A stretch of 64,000 nucleotides of DNA, taken from assembly GCF_040802235.1 (NCBI RefSeq), contig NC_133158.1, forward strand, positions 40,428,001 through 40,492,000. Direction: 5' to 3'. The notes below the pieces were generated by a model. It did not search any database, had not been told where the DNA came from, and was given only the letters and a program-made list of their open reading frames with translations. Position 1 is the first letter of the stretch; every line of letters begins with the position of its first letter. The position numbers were made by a program, and so were the translations under genes. The DNA is from Manis javanica (Eukaryota; Chordata; Mammalia; Pholidota; Manidae). This document shows positions 21,801-33,800 of the stretch, piece after piece.

Positions 21801-24800
21801 ATGAATGTTAACTTTTCATGTTTTTAATTTTCTAATACACATACATTTGTAAAGTGTTGCTTTCTCTTTTATGCATAAGTGCTTTATTATACTGTAACTT
21901 GCATTTGTATTCTGAGATCTGTCCATGTTGATATAACTTATCTGATTTTGTACAGTGTTCTATTGTTTGAATATGTCACAATACTTAATCTATTCTTTTA
22001 TCCAGTGATGATTTGTTTTCAGTTCTGTGAACTGGCTGTTCACATCCTTTTACCTGTATTTTTATTGGGTCTCTGTCCTTTCAGTTCTATAACTTCTTTA
22101 TATAATTTGTATGTCAATTAACTGTTGACACTTTAGGTTACAAATACTTTTTCCTACTATGTGTCTTATCTTTTATTTATGCTTGTATTTTAAATTTTAA
22201 ATTTTAATGCAAATGCATCAATCTTAGTCATTTGCTTTTTTAAGCAGTTTTTTCCTACATTCAGGTCACAAAGATATTGTTTTCTTTCAAAAGGTGAAGT
22301 TTTGCTTTTCATGTTTAGACTTAATTTCTAGAGTGCAACATTTTTATGGTATACAGTAATGATCTACCATAACATGTTTTTCCAAACTGAAAAGACAGTT
22401 GTCTCAACACTGCTTCTGAAGATCTCTGTACTAATTTCCTAGGGCTGCTGTAACAAGGTACTACAAATTGGGTGGTGAAACAATAAAAACTTATTCTCGC
22501 ATAGGGTGGCTGAAAGTTTGAAATCAAGGTGTCAGTGGGGCCATGCTCTCTCTGAAGCCTCTAAGCAAGAATGTGTTCCATGCCTTTCCTTAGCTTCTGA
22601 TGGTGGTTGCTGATCCTTGATGTTTCTCAGCTGCAAGCAGCATAACTCCAATCTCTGCCTCTGCCATCACATGGCATTCTCCCTTTGTGCGTCTGGGTGT
22701 CTGTGTCTCTTCTCTTCTTATAAGGATAACAGTCATATTGAATTAAGAACCTACCATACTCCAGTATGATCTCATCTTAACGAATTACTACAACAACTCT
22801 ATATTTAAATAAGGTCAAAATCTGCAGTTTCAGAAAGGACATGGATTTTGGGCAGTTTGTTTCTGGGTCCTTTGTTTCCACTACACTGTATGTCTGTCCT
22901 TACACAAAAGAGCACTGTAGCTGTATTAATTCTGTAGATCTGTAGTAAGTTTTATTATCTGCCAGGGCAATTACCCGCTCTTTGTTCTTTTTACAGAATC
23001 ACATTTTTTACCTTTATTTTTCCAAATGAACTTTAGAACCTGTTCATCTAAATTCACAAAAATCTTACTGCCATTTTAATGACACTTCAGTCAATTTATA
23101 TATTAGCCTGGGAGAAAAGTATCATATTTACTATATTTAGCCTTCCCATCTCTGGGCACGGTATATCTCCTGTTTACTTAAAATTTCTCTACAAAAGTGT
23201 AGCATATCTTTTGCATATATAATCCTGGGAATTATGGTTTGAGGTTAACAGTATTTTTAAATGGATGATCTCGTTTGTTCAGTAATCAGCAAAAACGCCC
23301 AACATTAAAGTTTATAAAACATAAAACATAAAAATAATGGTCATTCCCTCCAACCCTGGACTTCAACAAAACACTAATCAAATAACGTGTACTTGGGTTT
23401 ATATATCCTCTTCTATGCCTTCCAACATGTCTTCCTTTCTTATACTCAACACAAACTTGAGCACATTAGAAGCTGAATTCTAAAATTTAAGCCCCTGCCA
23501 AACGTCATTTCAACCACTAAGAATCAGAAATCTTTGAAAACATTGTTCTGAATTTGCAACTATGATTTAAAACTAGTTGAACTGTACGCCCATCACCAGC
23601 CCCAGGCCAATTTGTCCTTTCCCTGGTCCTCCTCTGCCACGCCCAGGCGCCCCCGGCCCAGGCTGGGCCAGCATCTCGTTCAGCGTAGTGCACGCTCGGC
23701 TTTGCGCGGGGGTTTCGGCCACAGATGAGCCCCCGGAGCTGTGGCCACCGACTCCGTCCAGGCCCAGACCCTATACCCGAGCCCAAGGAGACCCCCAGAT
23801 TCCACCCCACCCGTCCGCAGACGCCGGCCCCAAGGACCCCAGGCCGCAGGCTTGCCAAGCCGGACCCTAAAGACCCTCCCTAAGGACCGCATCTGGGCGT
23901 TGGCGCCAGGGGAGCCCCTCTTACCCTAGCCGGGGTGGCCATTGCCCTTTGCCATCCCCCAATTGTTGTATCTTATTGTTAGATTGACCCCTTTATCATT
24001 ATGTAATACCCTTCTTTGTGTTTTGTTACAGTCTTTGCTTTCAAGTCTATTTTGTCTGATAAAACTACCCAGCTTCCCTTCGGTTTCCGTTTACATGGAG
24101 TGTGTTTTTCCATCCCTTCACTTTCAGACTGCGTGTGTCCTTACATCTAAAGTGAGGCTCTTGCAGGCAGCATATAGAAAGGTCTTGTTTTTTTAATCCA
24201 TTCAGTCACTCTGTTTCTCTTGATTGGAGAATTTAACCCATTTACATTCAGAGAAATTACTGATAGGTACGTGCTAATCGACATTCTGTTAATCGTTTTC
24301 TGGCTGTTTTTGTAGTTCTTCTCTGATCCTTTCCTCTTCTCTTGCTCTGTTCCCTTGTGGTCTGATGACTTCCTTCAGTGGTATGCTTTATTCCTTCTCT
24401 TTATCTCTTGGGTATTTACTATAGGTTTTTGCTTTGAGGTTTACGTATAACTCGTGTCCCTGTCAGTCTCTTAAAGTCGAGGACAAGTCAGGTCTGATCC
24501 CATCTAAAGCTCAGCATCACTCTCCCAGCCTGCGTTGTGTGGTTTTCATGCCATGTTACTCTTTTCACTTTGCATGTACCTTAGTTACTGTAACCATAGC
24601 TATTTCTACTACTCTTATCTCTTAACCTTCACACTAGCTTTATGAGCAGCTAATCAGCCGCCTATGCTATATATTTACCCTCCTGGTAAGATTTATACTA
24701 TTTTGGGTGTTCTTGTTACTAATTAGGTCCCTTTCTTTTCGGGTTAAGCAAGTCCCTTCAACATTTATTGTGAGGCTGGTTTAGTGGGGATGAACTTCTG

Positions 24801-27800
24801 TTCTTCTGGAAAACTCTCTCCCCTCCTCAGTTCTGAATGATAACCTCGCTGGGCAGTGTTGGTTGGCACTTTGAATACATGTGCTGCTCCCTTCTGGCTG
24901 CACTGGGATTATAACACCGCTGTAGGTCTCTGCTCTCGGGATATTTTCGCCTCCTGCTTAATAGCAGGTCTGAAAAAGGCAGCTCGTAAAATAGTCAATT
25001 TTCAAAAGCTCCAGGACATAATTCAAAAAAAGGAAGAAACTCCCTCCGAATTCCTAGATAGACTCACCCAAGCCCTGTTACAGTATACCAGCCTAGACCC
25101 AGAAACACCGGACAGAAGACATGTCTTTATGACATACTTTCTGGCTCAAAGCTACCCCAACATTAAAGCTAAACTCAAAAAGTTAGATCAGGGCCCCGCT
25201 ACACCTCAGACTGAGATCCTAGCAGTGGCCTTTAAAGTCTTCCATAACCGTGAGGAGGAGAAAGAACGCCATAAACAAAAGGCTGATCAGGCCAACTTTC
25301 AGATGTTGGCCCAGCTGATGAAACCACAACCTGGGCGCCCCTCCACAAACAAGCGCCCCCCAGGAGCTTGTTTCAAGTGCGGAAAAGAAGGACATTGGTC
25401 AAGGGTGTGCCCCTTCTCCAGACCTCCTACCACCCCATGCCCCAGATGCCACAAAAAGGGCCACTGGGGGTTTGATTGCCCAACCACCCGAAGGGGAGAC
25501 TGGACGAACAACCCCCATCCTAAGCCCGCCGTAGTAGGACTGGCGGAGGAGGATTGACGGGGCCCAGGGTCTTCTCGCCCTACCATTTCCATCACCAAAC
25601 AGGAGCCCAGGGTTACTTTAAACAGTAGACGGTCGCCCCATCTCCTTCCTCCTAGATACAGGAGCCACCTTCTCAGTCTTGCAAGAATACCGGGCTCTAC
25701 CATGCCAGCCATTACTCCTATAGTCGGGGTAGAAGGAAAACAGATCTTCCCATTGAAAACCTCTCCCCTTTTATGCACAATCCAGGACAATCCCATATCT
25801 TTTTCCCACTCCTTCCTGGTTATGCCCCAGTGTCCCATCCCTTTACTAGGATGGGACATCCTTTCTCTCCTCCATGTTTCCATAACTATATCCACTCCCA
25901 TAGCCCCCAGTACCCCCTTTCTGATGGCCCTCATAGCCGATGACCCCCCTCTATCCGATGAAAGCTCCAGTTTCGCCCTCATACACCCTGTAGATCCCAA
26001 GGTCTGGGACATTACAAGTCCCTCCATGGCTCTATGTCCTCCTGCCTCTATTAAATTACGGGACCCCTCACAGTATATCTGTCAGGCCCAATACCCCCCC
26101 CAACCACTTCGGCCCTAATAGGCCTCCAACCCATCATTCAAGACCTTTTAAACAAAAATTACCTCAGACCCACTCACTCTCCGTTTAATACCCCCATATT
26201 AGCTGTTAAAAAACCAACGGATCTTTCCGCCTAGTCCAAGATCTCCACCTCATTAACATGGCCATCATCCCTATCCATCCCTTAGTTCCAAATCCATACA
26301 CCCTTTTATCGTGGATCCCTGCCTCAGCCTCCCACTTCTCAGTCCTAGATCTCAAGGACGCATTTTTTTCTATCCCTCTGGACCCCTCCTCCCAAGATTT
26401 TTTCGCCTTCACCTGGACGGACCCATACACAAGACATTCTGAACAACTCACTTGGACAGTTTTGCCACAAGGTTTCCGAGATAGTCCCCATATTTTTGGA
26501 CAGGTCCTAGCTCAGGACCTCAGTTTCATCATGATCACTCCGAGTCCACCTTATTACAATATGTGGACGATCTTCTATTCTGCAGTCCCTTGTGGGAACT
26601 TGACACTGCCTCCCTACTTAACCTTCTAGCTTACAGAGGTTACCGGGTATCCCCCGTCAAAGCTCAAATCTCTTCCCCTTCTGTCACTTACCTCGGATTC
26701 CTTCTATCTCAACAAAGAAAGTCCATTACCTTGGACAGAAAGCGACTCCTCTCTGACCTGCCTGTTCCCAAAACCAAGACAGAAATCCTTTCCTTTCTAG
26801 GCCTGGCTGGGTATTTTAGAGCGTGGATTCCTAACTTCTCCCTGTTGGCAAGACCCCTATACGACCTCAGCAAGGGCCCCCCTGAAGAACCATTATCCTC
26901 CTCACCCCGACACTCCTTCATTAAGCTCCGTCAAGCCCTTGTGGAAGTCCCAGCTCTCCATCTTCCTGATTTGTCGAAGCCCTTCTCATTATACATTCAT
27001 GAGAGGTCCAGTCAAGCTCTAGGAGTCCTAGGCCAATATTATGGCCCATCCTTTGCCCCAGTAGCTTATCTCTCCAAGCAATTAGACCCCACAGTTCGGG
27101 GATGGGTCCCCTGCCTACGGGCATTAGCCGCTGGACAGCTCTTGCATAAGGAAGCTCATAAACTGACATTTGGGGTGCCCCTTACCATTCTGTCCCCACA
27201 TCACCTAAAAGACCTCTTAACCTACAAAAGTTTACAGACTCTCCCTCCCTCCAGACTCCTGACCTTACTGTCCTCTTTCCTCCAAAATCCAGACATTTCT
27301 TTCCTCCCCTGCCGCCCACCCCCTGAATCCGGCCACTCTTCTTCCTCTGCCCTACTCTCCTCATACTCCCTCGCATGATTGCCTGGAAGCCCTTCACAAC
27401 TTCCTTCCGTGCCACTCCACGATCTCCGAAGGAGCCCTCTCACACTTCGACCTCATCTGGTTTACTGATGGGTCCTCCTTTAAACATGAGGGCACCTACT
27501 ACGCAGGATACGCAGTAGTCTCCCTCAAAGACGTCATCGAAGCAGAAGCCCTACCCCCCGGTACAACCAATCAACAGGCCAAACTCATTGCGGCCACCAG
27601 AGCTTGCACTCTAGCCCGGGACACGTCTCTCACATTGTACACTGATTCCAAATACGTATTCCACATTCTCTTGTCCCATGCGGCAGTATGGAAAGAACGA
27701 GGCCTCCTCACGACAAAAGGAAATTCCATCACTAATTCAGCCTTAATTACCAAACTTACAGAGGCTTCACAACTCCCACACCGACTGGGCATAGTCCACT

Positions 27801-30800
27801 GCAAATCACATCAAAAAGATGATTCCCCCATTACAAGGGGTAACAACAAAGCCGACAGAGTAGCCCGGTCGGTTGCCCTGTCAGAAGACGCACCAGACAA
27901 TGATCCGTCTGCCCTTGCGGTTTTAGCCTTATCACAAGACACCCTCTGTTCCCAGGACAAAGAATCCCTCTTCCACTTCTTACACGATCTGTTCCATCCT
28001 AGCCCCCAATCCTTGATCCATTTTTTACAATCCTTTTTTTCTCTCTCTCCTGAAGACAAAACCCTACTTAACCAAATCACCCGCAGGTGCACCATCTGCC
28101 AATGCACTAACCCTAATAGCCCCCTCAAGGCCCAACCCTTCCCAGCTCATCAAGCAAGGGGTAATGTCCCTGCCGCAGATTGGCAAATAGACTTGACTAA
28201 CATGCCCCCTGTGTGGCGTACCAGATACCTACTCATGTTAGTAGATACATTTTCAGGATGGGTCGAAGCTTTCCCCACCACTAACAAACAAGCGTCCACA
28301 GTTGCCTCTATCCTCCTCACCCAGATCTTTCCTAGGTTTGAGATGCCCACTTCCCTCCAATCAGATAACGGCCCTGAGTTCACTGCCCAAATCATTCAGA
28401 ACCTCTCCAAGTCGCTCTCACTCCCCTGACATCTACACTGTCCTTATCGACCACAGGCTTTGGGAAAAGTAGAAAGAGCCAATAGGACTCTAAAAGACAT
28501 CCTGACCAAACTATCTCTGGAATTACACCTTGACTGGGTTCGCTTACTTCCCTTAGCTCTACTCCACATTCGGGCCCTCCCAAAAAAAACCTTCCTTCCT
28601 TGTCACCCTTTGAGATCATGTACGGCCGCCCAATTTTACCTCTGGGGCTCCCTCCCCACAAAGGACCAATTCCTCCCAACATGGCCCTTCCGCTACTCTT
28701 TCTCCTCCACACCGAATTATGGAAATATCAGGATTGGCTCCTCCTGGATCCATCCACTTCCCAAAACCCTTCCTGTCTTACGACCCGGTCAACTAGTGTT
28801 TTATAAGCCTCCAGAAAATAAGCCCCCTGACACCCCAAAATAGGAAGGTCCACACCCAGTCATTCTCTGCACCCCCTCGGCCGCTAAGCTCTCACTGCCT
28901 AATAACTCTGTCACCCCTTGGACTCATATCTCCAGGTTGAAACCAAACACCCAGGACCCACCTCCTCTGGACACCCACGACCCAACCCAGAATCCTTTGG
29001 ATACAGCCCAAGACGCTGTCTACTCTTCCACGCTCCATCCCTCTGATCCTTTGAAACTCCGCATCTCCCGTTTACCCCCTTTGCCATTCATACCCGAATC
29101 ATGACCTTTTCTTCCTTTACTGCTCTCTCGCTCTCATTCCTCATTTCTGTCGTCTTCCCTGTCACCTCAGTCTCCTTTGTATGGTGATTCAAGGTCAGAC
29201 AGACTTACACACAGCATCAAACAAAAACCACTACCCTCATTACATCAGACTGCCCTCTAAAAGGCTGCTCCGAGCCTTTGTATCTTCACTTTCCTCCCTC
29301 CACCGAAGTGTTCACTAGCAGCCCCCTTTGCACTCCCTACCTCTGCTTCCTCTATGACCAAAAACAAGCCTCATGCAGGCAGTGGCCAGACACATATGGG
29401 GGATGTCCCTACTGGTCTTGTGCCATTCACTGCATGGGTGACTCTTGGTACCCACAGTATTACTCCTCCAACTGTTTCATAAAATATCCCAACAGCTCAT
29501 TCTCCTTATCAATCCCTGATCCCTGGGACCCTCGATGGGCTGCCGGAGTCACAGCCTCAGTTTATTATGGGGGGTCCTCGACCCCCACGGTACCCTTCAT
29601 ATCTCTCGAGAGTATGTTCCTTCTCATTCCCAGATCTCTCAAGTTGCATCAGATTTCGGACATTCCGAAAAAGTCATTATTCAAACATTTGACGGCGCCT
29701 CTTCATTTTCCTATCCCCGCCCCTCTTCTAATTTCTCCTACTCTTGGTTACAGCTCATTCAAGACACCATCATCTTTCTCAACCACACCCTCAACACCAC
29801 CAATTGTTTCTTGTGTGCATTACTACAGCACCCACTGCTGGCCGCCGTGCCCCTTAATATTTCCAACTACTACTTCCATGCAGAAGGACAACCCCTCCGC
29901 CCCCTGGCAGACATACCCCTATGGGAACCAGAATACGCAGATAATCTCACCATCCACCACTGTGTAGGCCCAACTCCACCCGACTCCAGCGCACTTCACT
30001 GCCTCTCTATCTACACCCCCTCCTCCGACTCTAAAACTTTTACACAACCAGGACACTTCTTTTGGTGTAATGGCGGTCTTTTCAACTCACTGCCTCCCAA
30101 CTCCAATATACCCTGCATTCTCGTCACCCTAATCCCACAGTTTACACTTTACAGCATGGCAGAATTTCTTGAGCTCCAACCTCCCTTGCCCTCACACACA
30201 AAAAGGGCTGCTTTCCTTCCCATCATGGTCGGTATCTCTTTGACCACCTCAGCCATTGGGGCAGGGTTTTCGGGAGGGGCCTTAGGTCACTCTCTGTGGG
30301 CAATTAAAGATCTCAATGCCAAACTTGAGGGAGCCCTGACATCCACTGCCGATTGATTCCCTAGCCTCTCTCCAAAGACAGGTCACTTTGCTAGCTAAAG
30401 TCACCCTTCAAAACCGGCGGGCCTTAGATCTGCTTACAGCCAAAAAGGGCGGCACCTGCGTCTTCCTCCAGGAAGAGTGCTGCTATTACATCAACGAATC
30501 CGGCATTGTAGAAACTGACATTACCAAACTCACCGACCTTGCCTCCAGCCTCCACTCTGATTCCAATTCCAACCCATTCTCTTCAATACTAACAAACCCC
30601 TTCCTCACCTGGCCCTGGCCCATTGCAGGCCCCATAATAATCATTCTCCCCTGTGTCTTCTTACCCTGTATAATAAAGTTCATTAAATCCCAAGTTGGAA
30701 AAATCTCTAATCAAACTTTCAACCAGCTTTTACTCAGGAGCTATCAGCTTCTGGCCACAGAAGATCCCTCACCCTCACGTAACCTCCTCACCACACGCTG

Positions 30801-33800
30801 AGATGGACCCCTCTCTCTGCTGAAAATTGTTCTGGAAACAATGGCCACAGACGGCTGGCTCCTGACACCCATATCCTCTTGGCACCATTGGAATCAACAG
30901 GTCCTTGACCTATGGTTACAGGGGACCTTCATTAATTTCCAATCTGAAGAAGTCCACACCTACTAGTCCTTACTGTGGGGAGTCCTATCAACCCTTTCCT
31001 CCCAATCCTCAAGCCCTCACTCCCTTCTCCGCCCCTGTTCAGCAGGAAGCAGTCAGAGAGAAAGCAACGTCCACAACCCCATAGAGGAGAAAGGGGGGAA
31101 TGAAGGGCCCCCACCCGTAAGATGGCGAACCTCCTGCTTTTCTTCCGGGTCTTCGGTTCCCGCCAGTGCCGCCACCCGAGGCCCAATCACCTCTCGCCTC
31201 CCCCCCCCAATCCTGGCACCTGGCCAATAGCCACCAGTCCCGTTGAAGTGACACCTCAATCAGCTTATGTCCCTCCCTATATAACCTAGTACTTTTTCCC
31301 AATAAAGTGGAACTCTCCGGTGAATTGCTGCTGTGTCGCTCCTTCCTTTCACTGATTACGAGTGGCATATCATTTCATGTGTTTACCTGCCATCCACATA
31401 ATCTTTTCTGATGATGTGTCTTGAGTCTTTGGCTCACTGTTTAATCGTGTTTATCATTAAGTTGTACAAGTTCTTTATATAATTTACTTACCTGTCTTTT
31501 GTTGGATATTTAGTGAGAATTTTCCCTTAAACCATGGCTTGCCTTTTAAAAAATTGTGGTAAAAAGCAATCTTGGCTTCTCACCAGTTTCTAAATGTACA
31601 TTACAGTGTTGCTAGCTCTGTGCATGTTGTACCATGGTCTCCACGACCATGCAGGGCTGAGGTTCTGACCATGAAATGTTCTCTGTAGCTTTCCTTTTAA
31701 AGAGCAGAAGGTTCTTTTTTTAATTTCAGTAAAGCTCAACTTACTTTTAAAATCTTTATTGCTTTCTCTTTTTGTTATGTTTAATCCATCATCTAACGTG
31801 AGCTCACTGAACTTTTCTCCTATGAATTTTTACAGTTTTTACTCTGTCATTTACATCAGTGATCCATATCAAGTAGAGCTGTGTGAATAGTATGAGATAA
31901 AGGGCAAAATTCCTTTGCAGGTTATTTGCAAATGGCACTGTAAGTCCGGGGAGAGGGATTCCCGGGGCAAAATACCTCTAAAAACTGAAATCAGTCAAAG
32001 GGAGAAATAAAGTTTAAAACCTGTTTATTGCTTACAAACTGCAGTCCGGCCCATCTCTTTTTCCTGCTTCAGCAGCAGTGAAACCGGCCCTCCCCTCCCC
32101 TCTCAGGTACAGATACGCCCTCCTTGCCCAGGGAATTACGCATTGATATGGAATGAATTTCTCTCCACCCCTGAGGAATGATGCAAATGCACTAAAGCCA
32201 TACTTCTCTCCACCCTTGAGCGCCTGTTGATATGCAGATATACCAAAGCCAGGTGAGATATTCTGGAAATGTTACAATTTTACCCACAGCCATACAGTTG
32301 TTGAGCACTATAGTGGCTTGCTGGGGCTGCCATAACAAAATACCACAGAACAATACTTGAACAACAGAAATAATTTTCTCACACTCGAGATCCAGGTGTT
32401 GGCAGGGCTGGTTCCTCCTGAGGCCTGTCTCTGGGCTTGTAGTCTCCTTCCAGTCCTTGCACATCTCTGCGAGGACAGCCGGAGTGGATTAGGGCCCGCC
32501 CTCTGACCTCTGTTGGTTACTGAGCCCATTACTGGCCAGCAGATGCCGCTGTTGAATAAGGAGGCTGGTGGAAGGTGCCGGATGGTCTCCAGCTGCAGTC
32601 TAACCCCCCCTTGCCTCTCCCGGAAGGGCAGGTATGACAGAGGGAAGTTCTGAGGGGGAACTCTGTCCACAAAGGAAGAAGACAGCCAGCCCCTCTTGGT
32701 TGTAAGCCCCTCTTCGCATTCCCTGAAAATGGTTGGTGTGATTTATCTGCTTTGCCCTTAGGCACCCTGCACCCTTTCCTTGCCCCGCTCCCCAGCCCCT
32801 TAGCAGCTTATAAATCATCTGCCTTCATCTTTTGATTATTTATTTATTTTTCTTATAATAAGGTGATTTGATTTTAGACACAAAGACTGGATTTCAGATG
32901 AGTCGATGTCTACAGCCAGGTGATTTGGGTTCTGGGTTCACTGTTCCCGGTCCACTACCCTGATGAGACTCAAAGAGGGACTGAGATGGTCTTGCTGAGT
33001 CCAAGGGTCTCTGCCTTCCTGGTACTTGACTCCATTTGCATTTGATTCTTTCCTCCTTAAAGTGTTCAATACTCGTTGCCCTGCTTCTCTGGCCTTCCTG
33101 AATGTCTCCTGCTTCCTTTCTTTTCCTGCTTCTCAGCGTTAGCACACCCCTGGGAACAGAGCCGTCATCTGTGGTGTTACCAGTTTCCTGGGTCAGGGTT
33201 TCTCAAACAGGTGTTGTTGGCATTTGGAATAAAGTAGTTTTCGCTTGTGCAGGACTTATTTATGGCTGATGTTAAGCACTCCTGGCTCCTTCCTACCAGA
33301 TGGCCGTAGCATGCCCCAGCCTTTGTGAAGACCGGGAAACAGCACCCTGTATTTACGAATGTTCCTTGGGAGACCTGCTCTGGGGAGCCCCATCTGTCCC
33401 AAGGGCCCCATACACTCCTGTGCAGATCATTTCCCATGTTTTAAATCTCCAGGGTCACTCTCTCCCTTGAGCTTTAGATCCATTTCTCCAGCCACTTGCC
33501 CATCATCTCTACTTGTCTGCTTGCTGGACGTCTGGACCTTGGTATGTTTAAACTGGAACTCCTGCTTTTCCTTCAAACCTGTTCCTCCCCTTCCGCCCCA
33601 GAAATGGCAGCAGCATGCACTGAGTTGTCTGGGCCAGAAGCCTGGACCACTGCTGTTTATCCTCACGTACCACATCCAGTTTGCCAGGAAGCCCTGCCTT
33701 TCGTAACTGCAGAACAGGTCCCCCAGTTCACGCCTCTTTCCAACTTTACAGTTGCCACTCTTGTCCAAGCCATCATCTTTCCTGCCTGGACAATTGCAGT

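Larger units (their letters stand above)
21488..23959 (-). mobile_element. 2.5-kb insertion with GC-rich end; possible retrocopy of a non-coding transcript
   Basis: This segment interrupts L1 element B at one L1 position: the uninterrupted counterpart is visible in the other L1 at 42741-42800. Each boundary carries CAATTG (21482-21487 and 23960-23965), a possible remnant TSD. The left end has a T-run (21492-21499) and the right end is CpG-rich (about 23570-23955). Read on the minus strand, this resembles a transcript starting in a CpG island and ending in poly-A. The body holds old L1 pieces and a family R repeat. A 113-aa minus-strand frame (23517-23858) has no recognisable domain. Alternatives are a genomic segment moved by double-strand-break repair, or an L1 chimera. 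Confidence 0.5.
24904..31351 (+). mobile_element. Class I (gamma-like) endogenous retrovirus, 5'-truncated, defective
   Basis: A provirus in the same orientation as UBE2G2, within intron 1. The order is gag (partial), pro, RT, RNase H, integrase, env, polypurine tract, 3' LTR. The 5' LTR, primer-binding site, matrix and most of capsid are missing. Gamma-type features are two CCHC knuckles in nucleocapsid, a stop codon in frame between gag and pro, a C-X2-C motif in SU, C-X6-CC in TM, and env starting on top of the pol stop (ATGA, 29101-29104). The general look is that of the HERV-F/H/W group, but without the primer-binding site no closer name is safe. There are at least two nonsense codons in pol and one in env, plus several frameshifts, so no complete viral protein is encoded. 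Confidence 0.93.

Noticed and set aside
23517-23858. 113-codon minus-strand frame in the GC-rich block
   Set aside because: Gly/Arg/Ala-rich, no domain, and it runs from CpG-rich DNA into AT-rich sequence. Kept only as part of the 2.5-kb insertion.
24856-24903. Start of the ERV gag frame at 24856
   Set aside because: The first ~16 codons are L1-derived read-through. Retroviral similarity begins at about WDYNT (24904).
29101-30801. A preserved, domesticated envelope (syncytin-like) gene
   Set aside because: An early in-frame stop at 29185, a frameshift near 29.59 kb and the GATT duplication at 30351 break it. No continuous envelope frame exists.
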